From Ipomoea triloba (lineage: Eukaryota > Streptophyta > Magnoliopsida > Solanales > Convolvulaceae): a stretch of DNA of 64,000 nt. The stretch covers positions 10,241,930 through 10,305,929 of the forward strand of contig NC_044916.1 in the NCBI RefSeq assembly GCF_003576645.1, given 5' to 3'. Below are positions 1 to 11,905 of this stretch, piece after piece; within the stretch, counting starts at the first letter, position 1, and every line of letters starts with the position of its first letter. A program made the translations under genes and the position numbers. The notes below the pieces were generated by a model that was not told where the DNA came from, did no database searches, and worked only from the letters and a program-made list of their open reading frames with translations.

Positions 1-99
1 ATGAGGTATTTTTTTAAGATGCTTTTGCTTGTTCTTTTGTTTTTAAATCTTCCACGAAGGTAGTCCCAACTTAGAACTTACTATTCGACTAACTTCAAC

Positions 100-501
100 C
101 ATGGTTGCAGTAGGCGCTAGCCACTAGTCGAGCGGTAGACTAGCGCCTAGGCGGCAACTTATAAAAACAAAAAAATAGTGCATGTGTGTGGGTGTATGTC
201 ATATATTATACTATATATATTATATATACATCTCTTACTTCTCTTATTTATATATTTAAATAAATTTAAATATATATAAATATAATAAAAATTTTAACAA
301 AGCCGACTCGCCCGAGTTAACTCAGCTAATTCTGCCGAGTTGGGCGAGTTAACTCGGCCAAATTCGACTGAGTCGGCTGCCAACTCGGCCCAGTCGGCCG
401 AGTTAGGCGCTAGGCGGCCGGCCACCTAGGCAGCCGCTCGGGAGCAATTCGCCTCGGCCTAGGGGCGCCTAGCGCCTAGGCAGCCGATTTTTGCAACACT
501 G
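100..501. mobile_element. hAT-type MITE, copy 1, with 8-bp target duplication
   Basis: The element is non-autonomous, 402 bp, in the TIC236 intron. It is flanked by the perfect direct repeat ACTTCAAC (92-99 and 502-509), and 8 bp is the hAT signature. Its ends are CATGGTTGCA on the left and TTGCAACACTG on the right, imperfect inverted repeats. The subterminal parts are very rich in CCTAGGCGCC-like palindromes and CTCGGCCGAGTT repeats, and the middle is AT-rich. Copy 2 at 14932-15340 lies in the opposite orientation. Confidence 0.85.
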
Positions 502-929
502 ACTTCAACAACTGAAGAAAATTACACAAACAAAATTATAAGCTGGTTTTTTAACTGCTGACTGTTGCAAAAGGGGCCAGGAGAAAGTCCCAAGATCATG
601 GTTCCCTAGTGGACAGGAAGAAGGATTCTCATGGCTTTCTCATAATGCATACAAAAGGATTTGACATGTTATCAAAATAGCCGTGGCATATTTTCTGCAA
701 GTTAACATGAAATTTCTCTCTTGTATGCGACAAAGTCTTTTGCTTGTGCTCCTGATTTTTGTGAACTTAAACCCATCAAAGTATGGAATAGTATTCCTTA
801 ATAGCCTTCTGTAAATTATGCACTATTGATTAATCTCACATACAATCGCATATTTTTATGTCTCAACTTCAAATTTATATCAATATAGAAACTAGGTTAA
901 AAAAAAAGTAATTATGCATTGTTGAACAG

Positions 930-1780
930 GCTGCAAGAGTATTTGAGAGTCAGTTAGCTGAATCCATCTTAGAAGGTGATGGGCAGCTAGCTTTTAAGAA
1001 GCTTGCAACTGCAACACTGGAGACACTGATGCCTAGAATTGAAGGGAAGGGTGAATTTGGACATGCTAGATGGAGGCTTGTTTATGCACCTCAGATTCCA
1101 AGCTTGCTGTCCGTTGATCCCACTGTTGATCCCCTTAAATCTCTAGCCAGCAATATTTCATTCGGCACTGAAGTCGAAGTACAACTGGGGAAGCGCCTTC
1201 AGGTGCATGATTTTCTTAATCTTTCCACTTCAAATATTTCATTTTCTTCAAGTATGTATACCAGAGAATATTCCTACAACGCTCATATATACCCCCTTTA
1301 TGCCCACTAGTATCAAAATCCTTGCAGACAGAAGATATAGAAACCGTCCAGAAAAAAGAAAATAGATTTCCCATAGTGAAACCCAGCTTATGTATTAAGT
1401 GCTCATGCACAAAATTAAACTGACCCACTCACTTGTTATACATTTCACGTTCTCTTTTCATTTATAGTTATGAAGTGGTTGCTTGTCATAAAAAATTCTT
1501 CACTTGGGAAAATAAGGATGAAATTTTAGCCAATTGGACTGAGATGTTTTGTGCAATGAACATGTAATTACATTACCGGCATGAATGATTTAGTTTGGTG
1601 ATCCTTTAATTTAACGAATTGAAAACCTTGCAGGCATCGGTGGTTAGACAGATGAAGGATTCGGAAATGGCAATGCAGTGGACTTTGATCTACCAACTCA
1701 CAAGCCGTCTGCGGCTACTGCTGCAATCTGCTCCCTACAAGCGTCTGCTTTTCGAGTATTCAACTACATCACAAGACTAG
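930..1780 (+). CDS. TIC236: TIC236 (TamB/DUF490 family), last two exons, partial
   Basis: These are the last two coding exons, 930-1202 and 1634-1780, of a gene that continues beyond the left edge. Exon 930-1202 follows TTGAACAG, is 91 codons in phase 0 and ends before GT. The second exon is 49 codons including TAG at 1778-1780. The joined product ends in a run I recognise as the C-terminus of TIC236/EMB2410: a GKRLQ stretch, then VRQMKDSEMAMQW, then a YQLTSRLR stretch, ending in SQD. TIC236 is the bacterial TamB-like protein anchored in the chloroplast inner envelope. It spans the intermembrane space and links the TOC and TIC import complexes. The TamB-type domain is C-terminal, so this is the functional end of the protein. 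No stop or frameshift is seen. Family assignment is from memory of the C-terminus, not from a search. Confidence 0.85.
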
Positions 1781-2997
1781 CGTAGCCAGCTAGAGTTTTG
1801 CAACGTGGTCATCACAATTATGCTTTAGGAGAGGGTAAGTTGTTTCTGTAGAAAGTTTAAACTGTAAAGAAAGAGAGAATAGATGAAATTGTTATTCTCT
1901 TTTCATTCATTTCAAGATTAAATGAAATGGGCAGTCATAGACAGTGTAGATGATGTAAATCAAGTGTAAATAGCTAGCATAATTTTTTTTGCTCCTTTAA
2001 ATGAATGAGCAGAGCATTTTAATAGTTCTCCCTTAAAACTCTCTCTGTGTGTAAACAGGATATTCCTGACCCATGAATGTAATCTGGGTGTTTTTAACTG
2101 AAATGGTCAAGTTTCCAAAAATAGTGACAATAATAGGAAGCTTTTAAAACTCGTACAAAATTAGAAAAAAATTCATTTGGGACTTGAGTTTCTTGTCAGA
2201 AATGTAAGTCTCAAATTAGTTTCTTACAATTTATGAAAACATTTTTTTTAGATGGCTAACATGAAACACTAGTGGCGCTTGCGTTTCTTGCAATATACTC
2301 TTATCCGTAAAGATACGAATGAGATATGCATGTGGCACTTGTGTTTTTCGTACACTATGCACTTGCGTTTCTCTTTCGTTCGGCTCTAGTCAGGAGAGAT
2401 ACACTCACTCAAGTGGCACTTGTGTCTTTTCTTACCATTAGAATTTTTTTTTTACGGATTAGAGATCCACTTTTCTCATATTTGAAAAAATCACGAAGTC
2501 ATCTATTTTGATGTACTCTAATTGGGTAAACATTCATATATCTCTTTGTTAATATATTTGAAGCCATCGGATTGTGAAGAAAAATAGGAATTATTCCAAG
2601 AAGCAGTTGTGCTATGCTTATAGATACTTGGCGTAATATATTTGCCTTCCCTTGCACTGTTTTCTCCTCTCCAATTAATAAATACGGCGTAAGTTTATTT
2701 TCAATCTGATTTGATCGATTTAAAAAGCTTAGGACTAAAAAGGTAAAAAGGTACTAATTAAGAATACAAAATTTAAATGTTACTCCGTACAATTTATTTG
2801 TATGAAAAAGCAACAATTCAAAATATAGTAGATAAATTTTTACAACTTACAAAATGAATGTTTAATGATATAAAAAACATGTCGTTGAAGAACACTAAGA
2901 GAAAAGATTAACAGTTGTTGAGGTGCAACCCCTACTACAAAGAAGTCTGATATACAACGAAAGCACACTACTCAGCAGCAACTTGCAAACTGCCATG
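1781..2997. other. TIC236 3' flank and unannotated AT-rich DNA
   Basis: Bases 1781-2100 are the likely 3' UTR, with AT-rich runs and several possible poly(A) signals. The rest, to the SINE at 2998, shows no gene that I can support. Short open frames here lack recognisable motifs. Confidence 0.5.
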
Positions 2998-3184
2998 TTT
3001 TTTTTTTTTTTTTTTTTTTTGGAGTACTACTGAGTACTGACCTTGTTACAATGTAGTGTCTGTTCATAGACATTTTCTCAACCTATTGAAGCACAAAGAG
3101 TCAACAAGAACCTACTCCCAATCATCCATGTGGGAGTGTAAACTGAGACACCGGGTGCCACTAGACCACAAGGTCTTTGGCACC
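2998..3184 (-). mobile_element. tRNA-derived SINE (family 1)
   Basis: Read on the minus strand it begins with a tRNA-like head. The box A region contains TGGTCTAGTGGCA, the middle is diverged, and the element ends in a T-run on the plus strand, which is its poly(A) tail at 2998-3020. It matches the copies at 10801-10966 and 41265-41438, but its box B area is degraded. Confidence 0.7.
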
Positions 3185-4261
3185 ATGTTGTTGTTAATGT
3201 AGTTAATATGTTATATGTATTTAATTTATTTAAAGACACATATAATGTTAACTGTAGGTACTATATATGTCAACTTCAAACGTATAATTTTTGGACTGGG
3301 GTCCACAATGTAAGAAGGATCCTAGTTTACGGTATAACGAGCCCTAGCAAGCAAACCAAATCAAACCCAACCCCAAACCCATCAAAGACAGTTGTTATAC
3401 CCTGAACCAGGATTCACCTTGCCAATCATTATTCCATGGTCTATACATTTGTGTGAACCATAAATAAAAATACATTTTTAATATACTAAAAATATATTAT
3501 TTGTATACATAAAGTATATTATTTGAAAGTACATGATTTTTTATATATTATCAAATAGTGTACATTCAGTACACAAATAATGCATTTTTAGTATATTAAA
3601 AATATATATTACATTCATAGTTTACAGAGCTATGTGAACTATGATCCCCACAATAATTTGCCCACTCGCATTGTGAATCCTAGTCCACAATGACATTCAA
3701 ATTATTCATTTACATTTAATATATTATTATGTTCATGTAGTTAACATATTATGTCTGTAAACACAGTATATAATATGTTAACTGCAAACACAGTATAATT
3801 TGCCCCTGCCAAAGAGCTCCATCCATCTGTTCTTACATTTAGAAATAAGCATGCTGCCCTAACAAGATCATGAACTACATTATACATTGAACGCTTATCG
3901 AAAGAGAAGTTAACATTAAATACTTGTTGCAAGATCTTTAATATTATCAAAGTAAACACCTGAAGGAGCGCAAACTGACAACGAACATAGTTCCTGGATA
4001 ACCTGTTCTAAAAACACCAGCCAATGCCATGCAATAAAATATTCCCTCTTTTGAGACCCCATCTGCTTTGCTAGCATTGCCAACTTGAAACCCTTTACAT
4101 GATTTAATTCCTTATTTTTAACATTTCAGACAACCAATCTGTTGCAAAAATAACCTTCAAATTTTGTATACGTAGTTGACACATTCTATACATGCAGTTG
4201 ATAATTTTTGTACTTGAAGCTATTATATCATGTGTCAGCAATTAAGTTATTTGTTTACATG
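3185..4261. repeat. Intergenic AT-rich DNA with foldback-type repeats
   Basis: No gene is visible. The stretches near 3290-3350 and 3640-3700 contain 'gtccacaatg' and 'gttcaca' motifs in opposite orientation. Together with runs of 'agttaacatattatg' they resemble the foldback families seen near 29770-30420 and 26640-26690. Confidence 0.45.
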
Positions 4262-4606
4262 CATGGTTGAAAAATCGACACCCAAGCGTCCGTGTATTTT
4301 TTATTTTTTATTTTTTAAAAAATTTTAAGACTTAATAATTATAAACTATTTAATACTTTAATAATTAATATTAAAATATTAAATATTAACATAAAAATAT
4401 TTAGAATTTGAACAATTTAGGGTTATTTACCTCAAAACAATATCATTTTAAATGAATTAACTCATTAAAAAAAATTAAAAAAAAAAAAAAAAAAAAACAA
4501 TAGCTAATCGGTGCCACAGAGGCCTAGGAAGTCAGCGTGTAGGCGGCCGGCCGATACCAAGCTCCTCGACACCGATTAATCAACGCCTAGGCGAAATTCT
4601 GTTCAT
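4262..4606. mobile_element. Degenerate relative of the hAT MITE
   Basis: The left part contains CATGGTTGAAAAATCG. The right part contains GGCCTAGGAAG, GGCGGCCGGCCG and CGCCTAGGCG, as in the hAT MITE ends. No clean target duplication is found, so the borders are approximate. Confidence 0.4.
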
Positions 4607-4613
4607 ATATGCT

Positions 4614-4714
4614 TTCCCACAAAGAGTCAATTCCCTCACACTGGACTTCGAACCTAAGACCTCTCATTTAAAAAATCACAGCTATGCCACTCGATCACAA
4701 GGCCTTTGGCCAAG
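4614..4714 (-). mobile_element. SINE fragment (family 1)
   Basis: Read on the minus strand it has a box A-like stretch reading CTTGTGATCGAGTGGCAT, a box B-like stretch TTCGAAGTCCAGTG and the AAAGAGTCAA segment shared with the longer copies. The poly(A) tail is missing. Confidence 0.5.
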
Positions 4715-5353
4715 CTCAACAAAATTAAACACACGCATATATCATATTTTGACTTGCAGAAATTCTTGTATGCATACAAAGTAAGTTCAAGTCTTACTGA
4801 GAGATTCTGAAGACCACAAATCCAGTAAGAATACCCACACAAGTCTAGTTGCATAGTGATTTTTGAGGCCTCTGGAACAAATTTTGGACAGCACCATTAG
4901 CATACATGATCCATAATCAATCACAAAAAGGACTGGTGACTAGCGAGGCAGTAAAAAACTTATAATTGAATAAGCATTAAGCAAGGAATCTCCCTAGGAA
5001 CAAGCAAAGAGATGTATCATGTATAGCTATATATACAAGATCATATTGATGATGCACTTTGCTCCATCAAAACCTCAAACTACCCTTAACTCTATTCAAT
5101 TTAAATATCTGAGCCAGATAGACGAAAAAATACCTCCCCGAATGGTCTTCACATCCAAGATGTTCCATCATTGCAAGAGTTGCTGCTTTCGTTCTCGTGC
5201 ATCACTCAGATATACAATAGCGGGAGCCAAGGAAAAAGGAATATATCATAAATCGCTGGAGCCAAAGTTACATTTGGCAAGTGTAGTTTCCTTTGCTGAC
5301 TCCATCTCCGGCATCAACATTTAATTGGTTCCAAGCGAATTGAGATCTCTTCT

Positions 5354-8300
5354 TCACCAAAATCTCCAAGGATCCTTGTATGGAGGAACATAGCTTTCTG
5401 TAGGAGGGAGAAGGCGGAAAGAAGCGACGCTCTTTTCTAAGAACGGTCCCATCTGCAGCAAACAGTGTCATGTCAAATTTGGGTGGGATGGCAAAAAAAG
5501 CTTTCCATTTTCTATTTCCCCAGTTTATAGAATGATAGCTCTTGCAATATTTTAATAGCCATGAGGAACTGAGCATTGTTATTATTTAAGTACTAGTAGT
5601 CATGAACATTGTTATTATTTAAGTACTAGTAGTCATGAACATTGTTATTATTTAAGTACTAGTAGTCATGAATATCTTAGTAGTCGAGTGTCTTGCATAA
5701 TGGAAATTTTAGGGAAAGGAGATATCCACAATTCCACAGTCCAGTGTAGAAATTTGAGTATCTAGTTGGTCCTAACTGTAGGAAGCATTTTTAACCGGGC
5801 CGGCCCAATTAAGGGTAAAGTGCTGGCCATATTGGTTTTTCCGTACGAGAGAGGGTTTGAACTCCCGACCTCTTTTAAGAGATGAGAGTGCATGACCAAT
5901 CACGCCAACCAAGCTGGTTAATCTAGTTCCTTTTAATTGTTAATATACAGAGAATGCGCATTTAGTTGAGAATGGATTTGTAGTCTGAATTCAAGATTAA
6001 AATAAATTTAAAAAAAGAAGAAAAAAAAAAGAAAAAAAAAAGGAAGTTCCATTGGGAAGTTGAGGTTATTAAAGGGCTTACTTTAGAAAGCATGATCCCA
6101 CAACCCACATTTAAGCTACTTGACTTGGAGAACACAGTACTTACTTGGTTCCATTGCTTGCTAATTGCTGATGCACTAAGAGTATACATGTAACCTGAAA
6201 TGCAGAATACTTTATTAAAAAGCCAAACCAGAAAATATAGATTATTTCTTCATTCGGATGGAGTGAGGACAACTTCTGTAATTCCAAATTTTTTATTGCC
6301 ACCTAGTGGGTTAGGATCTGATACCATCAGCTTAAAATTTGTTATGCATGAGAAAAATACCCTACAGTTAAATCTCACCAACCAATATTTCCAGTAATAA
6401 GCATATTGTTTTGAACTAATAATAGTTTCCTCCAAAGCTTGGCCTATGCCAAAAGATGTTTTAGAAGATTCTTTATCCAGACATACATGATTATCATTCT
6501 TCTAGTCTGTATTATTGGTACTTAATAATGGCGAAACAATTAACTTAAGCTGGGAATTCAAATATGAGAACAGTATTCACATCTTTGCAAGCTTGGAATA
6601 TCTACTTGGAAAATGGACAGAACTAGTTAGCTTCGGCACTTCAAATAATGACGAGTCATATGCAATTTTTTTTAGCTCAGATTTTATAATTGAAAATCCC
6701 CTTTTTGTGTTCATCCATGCAAACAGTGGGTTTGTTTTCTAATATGAAATTACTTTTAAACCCAAATGTGAAATTCCTGAAGACGAAAACAAACAATTTT
6801 TTAAATCCTAACTTAGAAGGCAACTTCTTAAAGTGTTTAAAGATACAAGGGAATAGCATATCCTCCTCAACTGTTATTTAAATACTATACCAATACGAGA
6901 ACAAGTATGCTTGACTAAATCAAGAAATCCAGATTGAAGTGAAATGATGCTATGGAAAAATGTGTCAACTAGGGCCTTACCGTCTCGTTCAGCTGTTGAA
7001 GCAACATAGTGGCGGAAAAGATTCGACTCTAGAGCCTGGAATCATTCAATATTAAGTACACCAATAATTGGACATTACTGATCATTTTGTCTCATCTTGT
7101 TTAAAATCAAGAAGGAAACTCACCGTTTTGGTTGGTGATTTGCGAACAAGGTACTCAAAATACCAATATGGATCACCATCAATCTGGTAGAAGACAGGTC
7201 CCATAAGCAGATATCAATTAAAATATTAACCTAAACTCCTAAAGTAGCAATTTGATGCACATTTCCAAGAACAGGAAAAAAGAAAAGAACTCACTTGGGA
7301 AGAATGTGCATCAAGAAGTGAACTTTCAGCCAACCGTTGACTTGAGGTTACCCGCTGTAGGAGATTACTTTAAAATTTTATTTCAAAATATAGTCAAAGA
7401 GATTGACCAAACTCTGAAAAGTAAATTCTTTCAGGGAAAGACAAAAATTATGCAATAAACATAAAAAAAAAAAATTATGGACAAACCAAGTGTCTATTGG
7501 TGTACACAATTAAAAGACAAAAATACAAAATAGTGTGTATAAGTGTATAACTCACAAACTTACATGGCTATGTTATATTGAAAAATTCAAATATATATAT
7601 ATATATATATATATGAAGCATCCACATTACTTGAAGAGAAAAAATAGTTCTCAAGACTCCCTCATTGTAATAGAACGGTTAGCACTTGATTTATTCAGTT
7701 TTAGCAATATAAAGAAGTTGTTATGACACTTGAATTTATGCAATCTAGGTTTAAGCCAAAATATATGGAAATATAACATAGGAAATTGCTGGATCTTTAG
7801 GAGATAAATATGGGCATGATGCGCACCACATAGCATAATTTTTTTGGCCAGAAAAGTGGCCACGGATCTATCTAGAGACAAAGGTTCAAATTACCAAAGC
7901 AGATTTATCGGCTAAAACAGAGTCAGCAACATCCTTAGCACTCCAGGTACTTTTCTCTGACTTTAGGAATTGTGAATTGAGTGGACCTATCTGAACCAGA
8001 TAATATTCAGTTTAAGTTCTCTAAAAAAATTAAAACATGATCAAAAAGATATTCTTCAACTTTGAATTACCGTAACAGAAATAATAAGATTATCAATGAT
8101 GTCAACTCTTTCAGACACAATGCGGAGCCGTGCATCCGCTGCATGATATACCAACTAATATAAGAAAGTATTGCTAGAAGACTAGCTCATATTAAATTCA
8201 GCCAGAGTTACAATGTGGAAATTCTCCATCAAGAGAAAATGAAGCAGTAGCCACTGCATATGAAGGATATGGGGGAACTTACGTGACAGTGGTGCAGCCG

Positions 8301-10543
8301 ATGAATAACGCTCTGGTTTTCTGGATTCAACCCTTCAAAGAGAAGAAACAAGTGAGGTTCCTAAAACTTAAGGATCCAGGATACAAGAAACGAGACCCTT
8401 TGCATCACACAACACATAATAAAACAAAATAGTATTTGCATTAAAGTAAGTGAAATGAAAAGAATGAGTATAATACCAATGGTTAAATCACATATGAAAT
8501 TATGCAAATAGGAAAGTTGCTTTAATGAAAATTTCTTTGACTTAATGAAGGTTGTTTTGTCTTTTAGGATGACTGAAAGTAATATTCATATAGGTTAGCT
8601 GACAAGATGACAAGAATCAAAATTATAAAAAAGCTGAACTTTCTTTAGCCAACAAAAAAATTTTTGCGAGTCCATGGTAAACAGCCATGAATTCCAATGA
8701 CAGTCTTCCCAAGTATGGTAGAAAATAGGACAGAAGGGATGCTTATAAATATCAGCTTAATTCAATACTGCTTACCATTTGAAGACAAATCCTTTGGAAG
8801 GAAGCTCTGTGGGGTACAAATAGGAATAAGAATTAATATTATCAACTAATGAGGCCATTTTCACATCTTCTTCAGCACTTGAGCCTGCAAGTATTTAGAG
8901 CATTATCTCTAAGAAAAACTAACAATATTTAATTCAAGATGATCTATCTGAATATGGTGTTCTAGTTCAATATTATATTCATGATAATATCCTACACTTA
9001 TGACTTACCTATGTGCAGTACGAATATAACACTGTAATGCATTCTGAAGATGATGATAAAAAAGAAAACAGACCTATCATGCTAACCAATAGTTGAATTT
9101 TGGAGGATCCCTGGTCAAATGTATACGCTTTCATGTATTTTATGTTAAACAACATTCAGAAAACTACACATCACTTCTATAGCTAAAGAAGCTTAGAAGA
9201 AAAACCCCTAATTATACTAGTGTAAACTTCCCACAGTTCATTGAAAGAATGAAACTTTCTATTCAATGATTCATTTTGACTTGTTCACATGCATTTTGCT
9301 AGAGCTGCTAAACTTGGGGAAAGAAGGGAGATATAACAGTGTAGTAAAACCTATGAAATCCAACTCCAAAGTGAGGAAAGAATAAGGAAACATAACCCAG
9401 ACCATTAGGCAAATTCTCTAAGGATTTTGCAGCCAAATTTAGCCTTGAAAAGCACTATTATGTCTTGTACTGGAAAAAAAGGGAATAATCAAAAGGTGTG
9501 TTTGGTTCATGGGGTTAGACACAAGGAATGGGAATAAAAGCCATACGCATTGTTTGTTAGACAACTTTTTAAAACACAATTATAGGATTTGATTACCCCT
9601 ATAATTACAAAACTCATTACCTAATTTAGATCAAGTATCATTCCATTAATTCAACGGTATCCCTCCTCAATTCATGGCCTCCTCATTTCGTCGGCTCCTC
9701 ACTGATGACTCATCTCTCCTCACTTAATCGACTTCCTCACAGCATTGCCTACTCACTTCATCGCCACTCTTAAATCAACTGCCTTGATTTTTTGTTTTTT
9801 ATATTTTTAAAACTTTTATTCCGATTATAGGGTCATGCATAATCAAAAATCAATATTGGTAATCATTCCAATTCCACCCTACTACCAAACACGCAAAATA
9901 CTTTCACCAAAACCCATTCCAATTACCAAGTATTTGATTCTCATTCATGATTCCGATTCCCATGTTCGAACCAAACACACCCTAACTTTCTTGTATGCTA
10001 AACCTCTCATTGTAAATATCATTTTGTCAATTTAGAATCTTTTCTTAGTCTAATCAAAATTCAACTTCTTTGGCCTATCAATTTCAAACTTCAGCATCAA
10101 TTCCCTTCGCAGTATTGCTTAAACATTCCTACATTTCAATCCAGACCTTGTTATCCAATCAGAAAGCACAGAAGTGTACTAAAAATGCTTAATACTATTT
10201 AAAAATTTAAACAAAAAGGAGTCCATTCTTCAACATTGAAAATGCAAAACAGATCAGTGTGTACATACTACTTAAACAAAGGAATAAAATTACGGTCAGC
10301 AAAAGCACAACAGTGAGAAAATGGAAATGATGATAGAAGAATTATTAAATTTGCTGGCTTACTTAAAGATGGGAAAATCAGTGAAAGTGACGATAAGCCA
10401 GTGAACACTAAATCCCTTCTTGAAACCCCATTCTGCTGAGTGGTTTCTCTGCCATTGGTCGAAAACGCCACGATTTTCTCCCATTTTGTTTTCTTTGGCG
10501 TGGCCAATGAGCTCTGGTTTCTGGAAGAAAAACAATAAAACAT
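5354..10543 (-). CDS. PPD5: PsbP domain-containing thylakoid-lumen protein, PPD5-like
   Basis: Ten exons on the minus strand: 10543-10363, 8884-8776, 8332-8283, 8138-8071, 7990-7895, 7354-7295, 7183-7124, 7035-6981, 6194-6145 and 5452-5354. All introns are GT-AG, all phases agree and there are 828 nt (275 aa). The N-terminus is a chloroplast transit peptide followed by a twin-arginine lumen signal (SRRDLVF near residue 41, then a hydrophobic run and SSSA near residue 62), so the product should enter the thylakoid lumen by the Tat route. The PsbP-fold domain follows from INSYSYLYPTELPSKGF to the C-terminal PPYKDPWRFW. PPD proteins are lumenal relatives of the photosystem II extrinsic subunit PsbP. 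Most are not PSII subunits, and PPD5 has no settled biochemical activity. The choice of PPD5 rests on the SRKPERYSSAAPLSPDARL and CDPYWYFEY-like blocks from memory. The start is the first ATG giving this signal; a longer upstream frame begins at 10594. Confidence 0.82.
5575..5673. repeat. 33-bp tandem triplication
   Basis: Three units starting at 5575, 5608 and 5641, each opening ATTGTTATTATTTAAGTACT, lie in the last intron of the PPD5-like gene. The units are identical except at the end of the third. Confidence 0.9.
5800..5921 (-). mobile_element. tRNA-derived SINE (family 2)
   Basis: Read on the minus strand it has the box A-like GGTTGGCGTGATTGGTCATG and the box B-like GGGAGTTCAAACCC. This tRNA-like head differs from family 1. 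It sits in the last intron of the PPD5-like gene. The 3' end is unclear. Confidence 0.55.
9495..9982. mobile_element. MITE with GGTGTGTTTGGTTC terminal inverted repeats
   Basis: The left end GGTGTGTTTGGTTC at 9495 is matched by the inverted GAACCAAACACACC ending at 9981-9982. The element lies in intron 1 of the PPD5-like gene and has no coding capacity. A target duplication is not clear. Confidence 0.6.
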
Positions 10544-10785
10544 CAGACTATATGTGTAGAGGAGTGTATATATGCATGTATATATGCGCTCCATGGAGAG
10601 AGAGAGTACTTTAAGATGGGGAAAGAATGATTGGAAGATGTAGGGAGGGGAGGAGAGGAGAGAAGAAGTATTCTAGCAGCCATGCTTCTTCTTCCTTTTT
10701 ATCTCAAACTTGTCAGTGTCTCAGAGATATAGTCGGACGGGTTTGGACTTTGGATAGACCCGCCTTCAATTTTATCATCTTTTTT

Positions 10786-10981
10786 CTAAGGAGTACTCAG
10801 TTTTTTTTTGAATACTAGTAACTCTATTACAATGCAGTATCTGTTCATAACTACTTTCTCAACATATTGAAGCACAAGAGTCAGTATTGCCCCCACTGAG
10901 GCTCAAACCCACCATCTCCCTTATAAAGGGAAGGGTTTGATGCCACTGAACTACAAGGTCCTTGGCCTAAGGAGTACTCAG
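10786..10981 (-). mobile_element. Full-length SINE (family 1) with 15-bp target duplication
   Basis: The element itself is 10801-10966. It is flanked by the perfect repeat CTAAGGAGTACTCAG at 10786-10800 and 10967-10981, typical of LINE-driven insertion. On the minus strand it has box A (CTTGTAGTTCAGTGGCATCA), box B (GGGTTTGAGCCTC) and a 3' A-run. It lies upstream of the PPD5-like gene. Confidence 0.88.
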
Positions 10982-11000
10982 TTAATTACTCACACATGTA

Positions 11001-11396
11001 CTAAAAAAAAAAAAGTCAAATAAACCCTTAAATAATACCTGAAAAGACAATTAGGCCTCTTAAACATTTAAAAAGTACAATTAGACCCTTTAACATTTTA
11101 AATTGAAACAAAGAAGTCCAAAAATTAATAAATGAGCTGCAATAACACGTCATTTACTATTCAAGGGAAAATTCGGCGACCGGCGACAACAGATCTAGTC
11201 GCCTTCCTCCTTGGAAGGCGAACAGTGGTCGCCTTCCGACGGATTTCCCCCTAAATAGATTGCAAGTCATTTACCGATTTTTGGACTTCTTTACCGCAAT
11301 TTAACATGTTAACGGGCCTAATTGTACTTTTTTAATGTTTAGAGACCTAATTGACTTTTCAGGTATTGAATATGAGCTTATTTGACCCTTTTCCCT
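11001..11396. mobile_element. TIR element of the GGGTCAAATAGGC family, copy 1
   Basis: The ends are inverted matches, with AAAGTCAAATAAACCC on the left and CTTATTTGACCCTTTTCCC on the right. The core repeats 'cgccttcc' blocks. It is a diverged relative of the copy at 11436-11905. No target duplication is evident. Confidence 0.55.
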
Positions 11397-11435
11397 AAAA
11401 AAAATTGTTAAATTGTTGATGCAATATATTTTAAT

Positions 11436-11905
11436 AGGAAAAGGGTCAAATAGGCCCTAAACATTACACCAAAAGTCAATTAGGCACTCAAATTTTTAAA
11501 AAGTACAATTAAACTCTTTAACATGCCAAATTGAGTCAATGAAGCTCAAGAACCGGTAAATGACTTGCAATAACAGATCATTTAAACTCAGGCAACAAAA
11601 ATCGACGACGGACGACTGCCCTTTCGGTCGCCATCTATCTCCAGCAGAAAGCGACATTTCTGGTTGCCGGAAATGTTGCATTCTCTAGAGAAGGCGACCA
11701 GAAAGGTCGCCTTCCACCGAGCCATCGACGGTTGCTAGATTTTGTTGCTTGAGTGTAAATGACCTATTATTGCAGGTCATTTACTGGTTCTTGGATTTCA
11801 TTGACTCAATTTGATATGTTAAAGAGTTTAATTGTACTTTTTAAAAGTTTAGGTGCCTAATTAACTTTTGGTGTAAAGTTTAAGTGCCTATTTGACCATT
11901 TTCCC
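11436..11905. mobile_element. MULE-type foldback MITE with 9-bp target duplication
   Basis: It is flanked by the perfect direct repeat TATTTTAAT (11427-11435 and 11906-11914). The ends AGGAAAAGGGTCAAATAGGC and its inverse form long arms that pair across nearly the whole 470 bp. A 9-bp duplication and long arms fit a non-autonomous Mutator-like element. There is no coding capacity. Confidence 0.75.
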
